In this document: piece by piece, positions 9,095-21,500 of the stretch | Position numbering within the stretch: the first letter of the stretch is position 1 | Layout of the letters: each line of letters begins with the position of its first letter | Source: Roseiflexus sp. RS-1 | GTDB taxonomy: Bacteria > Chloroflexota > Chloroflexia > Chloroflexales > Roseiflexaceae | DNA: 64,000 nt | Direction: 5' to 3' | Assembly: GCF_000016665.1 (NCBI RefSeq) | Contig: NC_009523.1 | Location: forward strand, 1,302,001-1,366,000 | Translations under genes and position numbers: made by a program | Notes under the pieces: model-generated | What the model was told of the DNA's origin: nothing | Databases searched by the model: none | What the model saw: the letters and a program-made list of their open reading frames with translations, nothing else

Positions 9095-9228
9095 GAGCGC
9101 GGGCGTCGCGCCCGCATCCCCCGCCGCCTCACCCCTGGGAGCGCGGGCGTCGCGCCCGCATCCCCCGCCGCCTCACCCCTGGGAGCGCGCGCGTCCCGCT
9201 CGCATGTTCCCCGCCGTCTCACCCCTCA
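9095..9228. repeat. 44-bp tandem repeat, three copies
   Basis: Copies begin at 9095, 9139 and 9183, each starting gagcgcgggcgtcgcgcccg or a close variant (a hairpin-forming word) and ending in ccgccgcctcacccct. The third copy has diverged most. It abuts the transposase remnant. Confidence 0.85.
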
Positions 9229-9295
9229 CAGGAGCAGATGTTTTGGCAAGCCCCTGCGTGCCATCTCCCGCTTCAGCCATCAGAACGCCCAAACT

Positions 9296-9324
9296 CCCCC
9301 TTCTCCCCTCGTGGGAGAAGGGGG
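9296..9324. repeat. Dispersed hairpin repeat
   Basis: CCCCCTTCTCCC (9296-9307), a 5-nt loop and GGGAGAAGGGGG (9313-9324): a perfect 12-bp stem followed by gtcggggggatgagggg. The same word is common as a mobile intergenic hairpin in many high-GC bacteria (from general knowledge). There is no T run, so a terminator role is doubtful. Confidence 0.6.
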
Positions 9325-9534
9325 TCGGGGGGATGAGGGGCGCAAGACGAACAATAACAGCACTGCCTCCGCCCTTCATCGTACACGATCAAATCCGCTA
9401 TCGTTTCGATCCTGTTCTGTTATGTTCTGGTTACAGGGACTTCATATACTTTGTGCAGAAAACATCAATGATCGGGCAACCGATTGTTACCCTTTGTACA
9501 ACCCAAACATGTTCGTCCAACAAGGAGCCTGGCC

Positions 9535-12500
9535 ATGCACCGCCGTTCACGCCTTGCGTCATTGTTTCTCGTGCTTGCAGTCACGGCCGCGAGCCTGGGT
9601 CTGCTCGCATCAAACGCTGTATTTGCCGGCGGCAATCCGCTGCCGGTCGCAACGGTGAACAATGCTACCGGTCTCATCGGCGAGACGGTGACCCTGACCG
9701 TCACCTTCGATAATGCCAGCACCGGCACGGGCGATCAGACCGGTTACGGTCCCTACATCGACCTGTTTCTCGATACCACCGGTCCTGATGGCGCTCCGTC
9801 CTTCGATGGACTGGTGACGACCGGTATGCGGGCGACGTATCTGGGGCAACCGCTGCCGGGAATGGAAGTGATCCCGATTACCGGACCGACGTATGTCCAT
9901 CCGTTGACCGGACAGACGCTGTCGGTTCCCGGTTATGGAACGCGCTTCCAGAACGGCGATACGATTGTTGTGTTGACCCTGCTGTTCGGCAGTTTCACCA
10001 ATACGCAGCCGCCGGCGCCGATCGATGTATCGCTTCGCATCAGCAATCTGGCAGACCTGGGAACGCCGCTGCCGGTGACGGCGGTTGCTGGCTTCCGCTA
10101 CGGCGCCGACCCGCTTGACAACCCCGGCGCCGATCCGCCCATCCGCCAGACGACGCCGTCCGATGCTAATGTCACACCGACACTCTGGACGCTGACGAAG
10201 ACCTACCTGGGACCTGAGGACGAAACTGCGACCGGGCGCAACTATCCGCGGCGCTACCGCCTCGATGTCGATATTGCCGAGGGCCAGCCCGTGACGAACC
10301 TTCAGATCACCGACGTGCTGGCGAACAGCATGCGTATCACCGGCAATACTGCCGCACAGATGAGCGCGATCCGCTACGATGCTCCAGGCATGCCCACCGA
10401 GGTCTTCACACCGGCGAACCTCTCCGGCACAGCCACGCCTGCCGCGCCCGGCGGTACGCTGATCTATTCGTTCGGCGACAAAACCGGCGTCCGGGGAATT
10501 GACGCCTCGTTCGAGTTCGAGTTCTACATCCCGCGCGATACCAGCGCTGCGACGCCAACCGTGCCGCAGGGAACCGACTCGACATTCGCCAACAATACTG
10601 GCAGTTCGTCGGCAACGTGGACGCCGATTGATACCCGCGACACATCCACGCCGATCACGATCACCCTGCCGCCCAATGCGCATACGCTCCAGCAGCATTC
10701 CCTGGCAACCCAGAAATCGGTGACACCCGTCGACCGCAACACGCTGAACCCTACCGGCGGTGCAATCATCCCCGGCTCGACGCTGCTGCGCTACGATATC
10801 GATTTCCAGGTGTCGGACTACTTCGCGGTGCAGAATGTCTACCTCGAAGATATTATCTCCGATGGGCAGCGCCTGTTTGTGCGCACATCAGGCATAACCT
10901 CGACCGTTCCGACGCTCCAGGTCGAGAATGCTTACGTGACCGGTGCATCCCCCACGCGCACCACTATCGCTGCTGCGCCCTTCAGCGGCACGGGGGTGAT
11001 CACATACGAGCAACGCTTCACGACTCGCGGCACACCACTCTCCGATCCCACCAGCCCGCCGTCGGGTCCAGTGTTCACGATTCTGACGCCGGCGCCCTCG
11101 CTGAGCGGCACTACGTATGTGCGCTTCGATATTTCGCGTGAACTGATCGCCCGTGGCGTGAGCGGTCGTCTGGTCGGCGGCGACATTCCGAATGCCGGCG
11201 GTGCGCCCCAGAACAACAATCCGCCGCTCTTCGGTCCAACCAGAGGGCGCATTACGTTCTACACCGAAGTCAAGGACGAGTTCAGCGATGATTTCCCCTC
11301 CGGCGACCGCTCGGTCGACCAGCTGGATATTTTGAGGAATACGGTGCCGCAGATCCGTGGCGAGCAGATCAATACGACCACGATCAACAATGCCACGCCG
11401 ACGGTTATCGGGCAGGCGACCGATGATACCGCCGCCAGCGTCGAACTGCCGATCGGCGACCGAAACAAGACGATCTACGCCCTCAACGGGCAGACGACCA
11501 ATCTCGGCGATCCGGTGACCGTTCAGCCCGGCGATCTGGTGACCTACCGGTTGACATATCGCCTGCCGATCAGCAGTTTCGAGAATGTCCAGTTCATCGA
11601 CTTCCCGCCGTTGCCGGTCTTCCCTGTGCCGGATCGACTCTTCTTCGACGCCTCCGCTGCGCCTGGCACGGTTCCCGGCGCGAACATGGTGAGCCGTGGA
11701 CCTGGCGATACCTACCTGACGACGGTCAACCCGCCAACCACGGTGCGCGTCGCAACCACCGGCAATATGACCGGTTACAACCCTGCCGGCATTGGATCGT
11801 TCAGCGGAGCGCCCTCCATCATCGACGGCGTCACCCTGGCGAACGGTGACCGGGTGCTGGTGAAGGATCAGACCGATGCGCGACAGAATGGCGTCTATGT
11901 GGTTGTGAATGCTGCAAGCGGCGTCTGGAACCGCGCCGCCGACTTCGACACTGCGCGCGAAATCACGAACAGTCCACTCGTCGGCGTGACTGCCGGCGCC
12001 ACCAATGCCGGTCAGCACTTCCGCCAGTCGAACCCCACGTTCAACACCTTCAACACCGATGCGATCACGTGGGCGCCGTTCATCACGACCGATGCCGCCG
12101 GGAACAGTTTCACCCTCAACTTTGGCTGGCATGACGACGTGGACGGCGGTCGACGGGAGTCGTTGATCGACCTGCTGGTGACCCTGCGCGTTGCTGATGC
12201 CGCATTTGCGAATGACCTCTTCCTGACCAACCAACTGCGCGTTAATGAGTTTTCGACCAACGCCGGTTCGCAGTACTTCGACGAGATCGTGATGTTCGAA
12301 GTTATTCGCCCGAACGTGACGATCAACAAGGGCATCGTCGGGTACAACGGTGTCGGTCTGACTCTCGGCGGGGTGACGTTCAATCCGCCTGACGGTTCCA
12401 CCGCCTTCGGCGGGACACCGGTCTATACTGCAACCCAGGCGAGCGCCATCGGTTCGTCCGATGTGTCACTGCTCTCCGATGCCGGTGACCGGGTGCGGTA

Positions 12501-15500
12501 TGCGATTGTGCTGCAAAACGAAGGGCGCGGTGACGCATACGATGTGACTGTCACCGATACTATTCCCGCCGACTACATCCGCCCGGCGACGCTGGCTGCC
12601 GCGAATTTCGCCGTGCGCCGCGGCGATGGAACCCTGCTCACCGGCGATGTCGTCAGCGGCACGGTGCGCGTGGCGACCACCGCACCACTGACCGGCGCAA
12701 CGTATGCCACGTCGCCGAATAACGGTCAGTTCACCAATGCGCCGCGCATCATCGACGGGGTGACATTGAACGTGGGTGACCGCGTGCTGGTGAAAGACCA
12801 GAGTGTTGCTTCTCAGAATGGCATCTATGTCGTGACGAGCGTCTTTCCCGGCGTCAATCAGGCGACCCTCACCCGCGCCGACGACTTCGACGATGATGCC
12901 GAACTGACCGGCGGCTACCGGGTTGCGGTGCTCGGCGGACTGAGCAGCAACGCCAACCGCGCCTTCAGCACGCCTGGACCGATCACCCTCAATACCACAC
13001 CGATCACCTGGACTGATGCCGGCGTCAGCGATTACTACGCCGTGTACAATCCGCTCACCGGCGTCTTCAGCGTGACGCTGGCGGACAATTACACGGCGGG
13101 CAACACCACCGCTCCAACCCGCGATGATCGCCCCGGCGGTCTCAGTCGCGGCGCGTCCGGTCCGGCGAGCAATGTCGTCGCAGTAACGAATGGCTCAAAT
13201 ACGGTTATTATCACCTATGACGTGACCCTTGGCGATAACGTCGAACCCAACCGGCAGATTATCAACACGGCGACCCTCACCCATGTCGCCACCAGCGACG
13301 GCGGGGTGGATGATCAGCCCGATCCGTTCGACACCGCGCAGGTCACCATCCGCCGCCCAACCATTGCCAAGACCCTGACCGCTACCGAAATCGAGGATTC
13401 GTTCAACAACCGCCAGCAGGCAGTCATCGGCGAACTGATCACGTACACACTGACGCTCACCGTACCCGAAGGGGTCATGTCGAACGCCACCCTCACCGAC
13501 ACCCTCGACGCGGGGCTGGCGTTCGTCGATGTGACGGGAGTCAGCGCGTCGCCGGCCCTCGCATTCACCGGCGGCGGGCTGCCGACGGTCGGCGCAACCC
13601 CGGCGAACACGACGATCGGCGCAGGCGGACAGACCATCACCTTCAATTTCGGCGCGATCACCAACAGCAATCGCGACAACACCGTCGAAGAAACGATTGT
13701 CATCACCTACCGCGCCATCGTGCTGAACACGTCCGCCAACCAGAGCGGCGCGCAGCGCAACAACCGCGTCGAGTTCTCGTGGGTTGTTTCCGGTCAGGGT
13801 TCATATGCGCTGACGCCGGTCGAAGCCGCCAATGTCACGATCATCGAGCCGACCCTTGGCGTCGCCAAGACCCTCCCGCCCGGCGTGTACGATGCCGGTG
13901 ACCTGATCGACTACACGATCACCTTCAGCCATACTGCTGGCAGCCAGGGAACCGCATACGACGCGGTGCTCACCGATGCGTTGCCGATCGATCCGTTCGG
14001 CAGCGGCTCGTTGATCCTCACCCCGACAATCCTGAGCGTCACCGATAGCGCCGGTACGTTGACTACTGCCGACTTCACGCTGACCGGCAGCAATGCGACA
14101 TCCTGGACGCTCAGCAACCCGACGCCGGTTGACGTTGCGCCCGGTCGCGTTGTGACGATCACCGTGCGCGGCACGCTCTCCAACGCGGCGATGCCCGGCG
14201 CGGCAATCACGAATACCGCCTTCCTGCGCTGGACATCGCTCGACGGGACTCCAGGGCAGCGTTCGACGCACAACGCTGCTTCGACCGAGCGCACCGGCGA
14301 TGATGGACCCGGCGGCGCGTTGAACGATTATGCCGCCACCGGCTCGGTTGCCTTCATCGTGCCGACGGTGACGCCGGGCAAGGCGCTGATCGCCACCTCT
14401 GAAGCGCACACCTCCGGCAGCAACGTTGCCATCGGTGAAATTGTGCGCTTCCGCATTGCCATTGGCGGACCGGAAGCCTCGGTCTATGCCTTCTCGCTGG
14501 TTGATCGACTCCCGCCAGGTTTGACCTTCCTCAACGATGGCTCGGCGCGGTTCGTCTTCATCGCCGATAACAACATCACGACCGCAGGCGTCTACGATGT
14601 TGCACCGGTATCGTGCCCGGCAATCAGCCCGGCTGGGGTAACGACGCTGGCGGATGTGCTGAATCCAGCAACCCTTCTCTCATCGAGCATTAACTGCACC
14701 TTTGGAGACAGCAACATTTCCAGCAACGAAACGGTCAATCAGGATGTCTACGCCAGCGGAACGGACGTGTTCTTCCGCTTCGGTAATCTGTCGAACAACG
14801 ACAATGATCCGGGTGAAGAGTTTATCGTTGTTGAGTTCAACGCAATCGTCGATAATGACACGTTTGACCCGAACGATGCCGGCAATGTGCGTTCCAACAC
14901 CGTCGTTGCGCGCATGAATCCGCCCGGCTTCGGCGCATTCGAGACCGCTCCGTCGCCAGAGGTGACGGTGACGGTGGTTGAACCGAACATTCCCTTCAAC
15001 GTCGCGACAAATAACAAAATTGCGACGCCGACATCGGGCGATGCGTTCGATGTGATCACCTACACGGTCACCTACACGAACGCGACTGGCGTGACAGTGA
15101 CCGACGCCTTCGATGTGCGTCTCCTCGATGTCCTGCCCACAGATATGACCCTGATCACCGGGAGTGTCGCAGTCACATCTTCCTGCGCCACCGGCATCAC
15201 CAACAGCAGCGCCGGGAACACGGTCGATGTCACCGTCGGGAGCGTGCCGCCGGGGTGCAGTGTGACCGTCACCTACCAGGCGACGCTGAATGTGTCGGTC
15301 ATTCCGGGGCAGACGATCACCAACACTGCAACGCTGACCTACACCAGTTTGCCGGGGAGCAGCGGCACCGGCGGCTTCTTCGGCTCAACGGCGGGTTCCG
15401 GCGGCAGCGCCACCGGCGAGCGCAACGGTTCTGGCGGGATCAACGACTATGCCGGCAGCGACACGGCGACGGTCACCATCGTTGCACCGACGCTGGCGAA

Positions 15501-18500
15501 GCGGATCGTCGCCACGTCCGAAGCGCACACTGCCGACCCGCTGGTGCTGGCGGATTTCACGAACACTGGGTTTGACGGCTTGACAGGTTCCTGGAATACA
15601 AACGTCTTCACATACCCGACCTTTGTGCGCATCTCAGGAAGTGCAACCGAAAGTGGCGGGGGGTACATCACCTTCGCTTCGCCGGTTGACCTCTCCAATC
15701 ACACGGCGCTGGCGCTTTCGGCACGCCTGGTCGCCGGGAACGGCGCCGACAACATCGATGTGCATCTCCAGGACGCCGACGGCACCAACTGGCGCTGGCG
15801 CTTCCCTGCGAGCAGTTTCAACTTCTCGACATTCACGCTCGTGCCACAGAGCCTGATCGGACCCAACAGCACAACCATCGCCGCCGGTACAACACCGGGT
15901 CTCAACCTGCGCAACATCACCCGGCTCGAAATCCGCGGCGACAATGGCACGGCTCAGTTCGCCATCGACATCGATGCGGTCATCGCGTTCGGCAATGCGG
16001 CCGTGCCGGGCGAGATTGTGCGTTACCGGCTGATCGCCACCATTCCCGAAGGCACATCGCCGAACCTGCAACTGCACGACCGCATTCCCTTCGGCATGCG
16101 CTTCATCAACGACGATACCGTGCGCGTGGCGTTTGTCAGCAATAGCGGCGTCATCACTTCGACAAGCGCTGGTGCGCAGGTTCCCGCGCTCAGCGGCGCA
16201 GGATTGAATATCACCGGCAACCAGGATAGCGTCATCGGGTTGAGCCTGGCAGTCGGAAGCGGCAACGGGCTGGCAATCGGCGAAGGAACGGCATTTGACG
16301 GCAATGTTTCCAACACCAGCACCGTTACTACTGACACCGACACGTTCAACGACGGGAGTGATGTGTACTTCCGCCTGGGGAACGTCGTGAACAACGATAA
16401 CGACGATGATCTGGAGTTTGTGGTTGTCGAGTTCAATGCTCAGGTGCTCAATACATTCAGCGATGGTAACCAGAGCGGCAGGCAACTGAACAACGATTTC
16501 CGCTACCTCCGCAGCGGCATCCAGGTTGGCACGACGTCTGTGACCAACGATGTCAATCGCGTCACCGTCGTCGAGCCGCAGATCAACAATCTGAGCAAGA
16601 CGATCAGCGGCGCGCCTCCGGCAGACGCTGGTGACGTGTTCACTTACACGCTGCGCTTCGCCAACGGCGTCGCATGGCCCTCCTCGCCGGCTGTGCCGGT
16701 GCGCGTTGCCACGACCGGCAACATCGCCGGGTTCAATCCGACTGGCGGCTTCGGCGGAACCGGTCAGTTCACCAATGCGCCCGCAACCGTCGATGGCGTG
16801 ACGTTGAATGTCGGTGACCGCATCCTGGTGCGCAGCCAGGCGAACCCGGCGCAGAACGGCGTCTATACGCTGGTCTTCATCGACCCGTTCACCGGCGCGC
16901 GCACCTGGGATCGCGCTACCGACCTGGACAGCAACGCTGAACTGGCGATCGGCTACCGCGTGATCGTTCAGGAAGGCTCGCTGGCAGGCAGAACCTACTA
17001 CCTGGATGAGCCGTTGCCGTCGTCGATCAACGCCGGACCGATCCTCTGGCGCGACGTCGATCCGGCGCTGACGGTCGCAGTCGCAACGACCGGCAATCTG
17101 GGCGGCGGAACGTTCGACGCGACCGGCGGAACGCTCGGACGCGGCACGCTCAGCACAACGGCAACCGTCATCGACGGAGTAACGGTCAACGCAACCAACT
17201 TCCCGGTCGGCACACGCATTCTCGTCAAAAACCAGACGACCCAAAGCCAGAACGGCATCTACCGCGTGACCGGTTTCAGCGGATCGACCATGAACCTCGA
17301 ACGGGTGGCTGAATTCGACTCTCGCCCGGAAGCGATTGACGGCACGCAGGTGTACGTCACCGGCGGAACGATCAACGCCGGGCGCACGTTCGCGGTCTCA
17401 GGGGCGCCCTCTGGAACACCGATCACAACCTCACTGACATTCGTGCTGGTCGATCAGGTGACCGCCTTCGATGTGACTGTCTACGACCAGTTGCCGCCGA
17501 CCCTTGAACTCCTCGGCGTGCAGATCGACGCGCCGACGGGGACGACGGCGACCAATGGTTCAACTCTGGGTGTCGGCGGGGTGATCAGTTACACGCTCGA
17601 CCGGCTCGACTCAGTCCAGGACATTACCTCCGGCAGAACCGATGTGGTCGTCACGGCGACGGTGCGCGTGGTTGCGGGAACGGTCGCCGGCGCGCAGATC
17701 ACCAATACGGCGCGGGTGCAGTACACCAGTCTCCCCGGCGAGCGCGGCACAATCGCCAACCCCACCGGATCGAGCGTCGCAGCCGGAACTGCCGGAACGC
17801 AGAACGGGGAGCGCACCGGCGGCGACGTGCCCAACCCGATCAACAACTCGTCGCCATCGATCAACACCATTCGGAACAACTACAGCGTTGGCGCAATCGC
17901 GCTGAACCGCCTGGCGCAACCGTCCTTCGACAAGCAGTTCCAGGGTGGTTCGATCTCCGATGACGACACCAGCGTGCCGGGCACGTCCGGCATCAGCGTC
18001 ACCGTTGGCGAAGCGGTACTCTACGACCTGCTCGTCACCATGCCCGAAGGAACCACCAACAATCTGCGGGTGGTCGATGCCGTTCCCGATGGGATGCGCT
18101 TCGACACGTCGTTCAACGGCGTCGGCTATCAGATCGTTACTTCTGCTGGCGGTCTGCTCACCGACAACTTCAGCAATCCGGCGGCGGTTGCATCGCCGAC
18201 CCTGACCGTCTCCGGCACAGGCACGCTCGGCGACGATGGTGTGGACGCGCTGTTCACGTTCGGGAATGTCACGGTTGATGATGACAACAACCCGAACAAC
18301 AATGCCTTCATCATCCGCGTGCGCCTGATTGTGACGAACACAACGGCGAACCAGAGCGGCGCAACCCGCGCCAACGGCGGTGCGCTGCGCTACAACGATG
18401 GGTACAGCGGCGCGGATGTGACACTGCGCGATCCGACCGAGCCGCAGGTGACGGTTGTCGAGCCGACGCCATCGATCCTGAAGTCGGTCAGCGGCGCGGC

Positions 18501-21500
18501 AGCCGACGCCGGCGACCCGATCACTTACACGATCCGTCTGGAGAACAGCGCGCCGCGCAGCGAGATGACCGCCTACGATGTGGTGATCAGCGACACGATT
18601 GCGCCCGAACTGATCAACCCGACGATTGTCGCGGTCAGCGCAACAGGCGCGCCCGTGAGCGTCGCCGACTTCGAGATCGTAACTGTTGGACCGGATCGCA
18701 TCCTGCGCACGACTGCGCCGATCACCCTGCCGCTCGGATCGACGGTGATCATCACCTTCACCGGCGACCTGACGAGCACAGTGACGACCGATCAGATCAT
18801 TACCAACCGTGCGTCGATGTTCTGGAGCAGCACTCCCGGCGCCAACCCTGATGAGCGCAATGGGAGCGGTGTTCCCAACCCGCCGGAGTGCAGCAGTCTG
18901 CCCGGCAACTGCAACCTGGACAACACGCAACTCAACAATTACGGTCTCATCTCATCGGTGACAACCACCGCCATTGCGCCGGTGGTCGTCTCGAAGTCGG
19001 TGATCGAAGGGGTGGCGCCTTCGACGAGTGGCACGAATGTCACCATCGGTGAGATCGTCACCTACCGCCTGGCGGTCAGTCTGCCGGAAGGCGTCACGAG
19101 CGGGCTGGTCATCACCGATACGCTTCCAGCAGGCATGGCGTACCTGCCGGGCAGCGCCACGCTTGTGACCGGCACGCTTGCCACGGGTGACCCGGCGCTC
19201 AGCGGCGGGCATCCGGCGGGCGCTGGCACGCTCGCCTTCAACGGCGTCTTCAGCGATCCGACCGATCCGGCGGTCACGCCGATTGGCAGCCTGCAATTCC
19301 TCAACGGAACCGACGTGCGCTTCACGTTTGATCAGATCACGTTGCCGGGCGACAACGACACCCGCAACAATACGTTCTTCATCCGCTACCAGGCGGTCGT
19401 GCTCGATGTGCCCGGCAACACCGGCTTCACCGGCAGCCAGACAACACTGACGAACAGCGGGCAATTCGATGTGCCCTCGACGCCGCAACCGCCGGTCGAC
19501 CTGTTGATCGATCCCAACGGCGCAACCGTCACCGTCGTCGAGCCGGAACTGGCGATTGCCAAGTCGGTCGCTCCGACCAGCGGCGATGCCGGCGACCCGG
19601 TGACCTACACGATCACCCTGAGCCATACGGCGCGCAGCCTGGCGGATGCCTTCGACGTGGCGATCACTGATGCGCTGCCAGCAACGATCGGCTCATCGCT
19701 CACGGCGCCGATCACGATTGCACAGGTGAATGCCACGCACTCGGTTGATGGTGATATTACCGGCAACTTTGGCGTCACGAGCAACACGCTGACGACCACG
19801 ACACCGTTTACGCTGCCGCTCAACGCAACCGTCACGGTGACGATCACCGGCGTGTTGCGGCAAAGCGTACAGCCCGGCGAGACGATCACCAATACCGTCG
19901 CTCTGACCTCCACCAGTCTGCCCGGTCTGAACCAGGACCTCAGCCCGGACACGACCGGCGTCAGCGATGGAACCGACCGCGAGCGCAGCCGCAGCGCCAG
20001 CAGCAGCGTGACGCTTTCCACCGGGCAGGGCGCGTTCAGCAAGGAGCTCTTCGCCACCAGCGCACCACATACGAGCGGCGAGGACATCACCATCGGCGAG
20101 ATCATCAGTTATACCCTGATCGTCGATCTGCCGGAAGGCACGATCCGCAACCTGGTGTTGACCGACGATCTGCCTGCGGGTCTCGACTATGAAGGGTTCA
20201 CGGTCATCACCGACGCAGCGCAGAGCGGCGGACTGCTGACGCAGGACTTCGTCGGAACCGTTCCGTCGATCACCGTGACCGGCGGCGCGGGCAGCGGCGA
20301 TGATGTCACCCTGACGTTCGATAGCGACGTTGTGGTGACGGGCGACAACAATGCGGCGAACAACCGCTTCCTGGTCGTAGTGCGCGTGCGGGCGCTCGAC
20401 GAACCGGGGATGGTCGGGCTGATCCCGCCGGGGCAGACCACCCTGACGAACACCGCAGCGATGCGCTACACCGACGGCTCGAACATCACGCGAACGTTCA
20501 CCGATACCGAAACGGTGCGCGTCGTCGAACCGCAGCTGACGATCACCAAGAATATCGTTCAGACTGTTGCAAATGCGGGTGATCCGATCACGATCACGCT
20601 GACGGTGACAAACACTGGCACATCGGATGCCTTCGATGTTGTCATTACCGACACGCTGCCACCCGATTTCGACGCTGCAACCACGACCTTCGGCGCAGCG
20701 GGAAGCGACTATCCGGCGACGTTCACCCCATCGCGCACCGGTAGCGAGGTGCGCTACGAGGGCGGACCGATCCCGGCTGGCGCGACGGTGACCTTCACCT
20801 TCCGCGTCAACCTGACCGGTACAGTGACGCCCGGCGCGACGATTGTCAACACGGCGCGCATGGCGCGTTCGACCAGTCTGCCAGGCGATGATCCGACGGA
20901 GCGGGTGCAGACGCCGGTCGACTCGTCCGACACCATGACCATCCGCAGCAACAGTCTGAGCGGCTTCGTGTATGTCGATGCCGACAACGACGGCATCTTC
21001 GACACGGGCGAAAGCGGCATCGGCGGCGTGACCATCACGCTGTCGGGAACCGATCATCTGGGCAACAGCGTGTTGCTGACGACCACGACTACGATCACTG
21101 GCTTCTACCGCTTTGACAACCTGCGTCCGGGAACCTACACGCTGGCGGAAACCCAGCCAGCCGGTTACCTGGATGGACGAGACACCATTGGCACACAGGG
21201 CGGCACGACCGGCAACGATGTGTTGAGCAACATTGTTCTGCCAGTTGACGCCTCGACCAACGGGGAGAACAACAACTTTGGCGAACTGCTGCCCGCGCGC
21301 ATCGCCGGGTTCGGGTACGAGGACGACGACAACGATGGCGTGTTCGACACGGGCGAAAGCGGCATCTCCGGCGTCACCATCACCCTGAGCGGGACCGACG
21401 ACCTGGGCAACAGCGTGCTGCTGACGACCACGACCACCGTGACCGGCTTCTACGCCTTCGACAACCTGCGTCCGGGAACCTACACGGTCAGCGAGACTCA

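Noticed and set aside
9296-9341. Rho-independent terminator for an upstream gene
   Set aside because: Strong stem but no T run and no gene ends nearby; better explained as a dispersed hairpin repeat.
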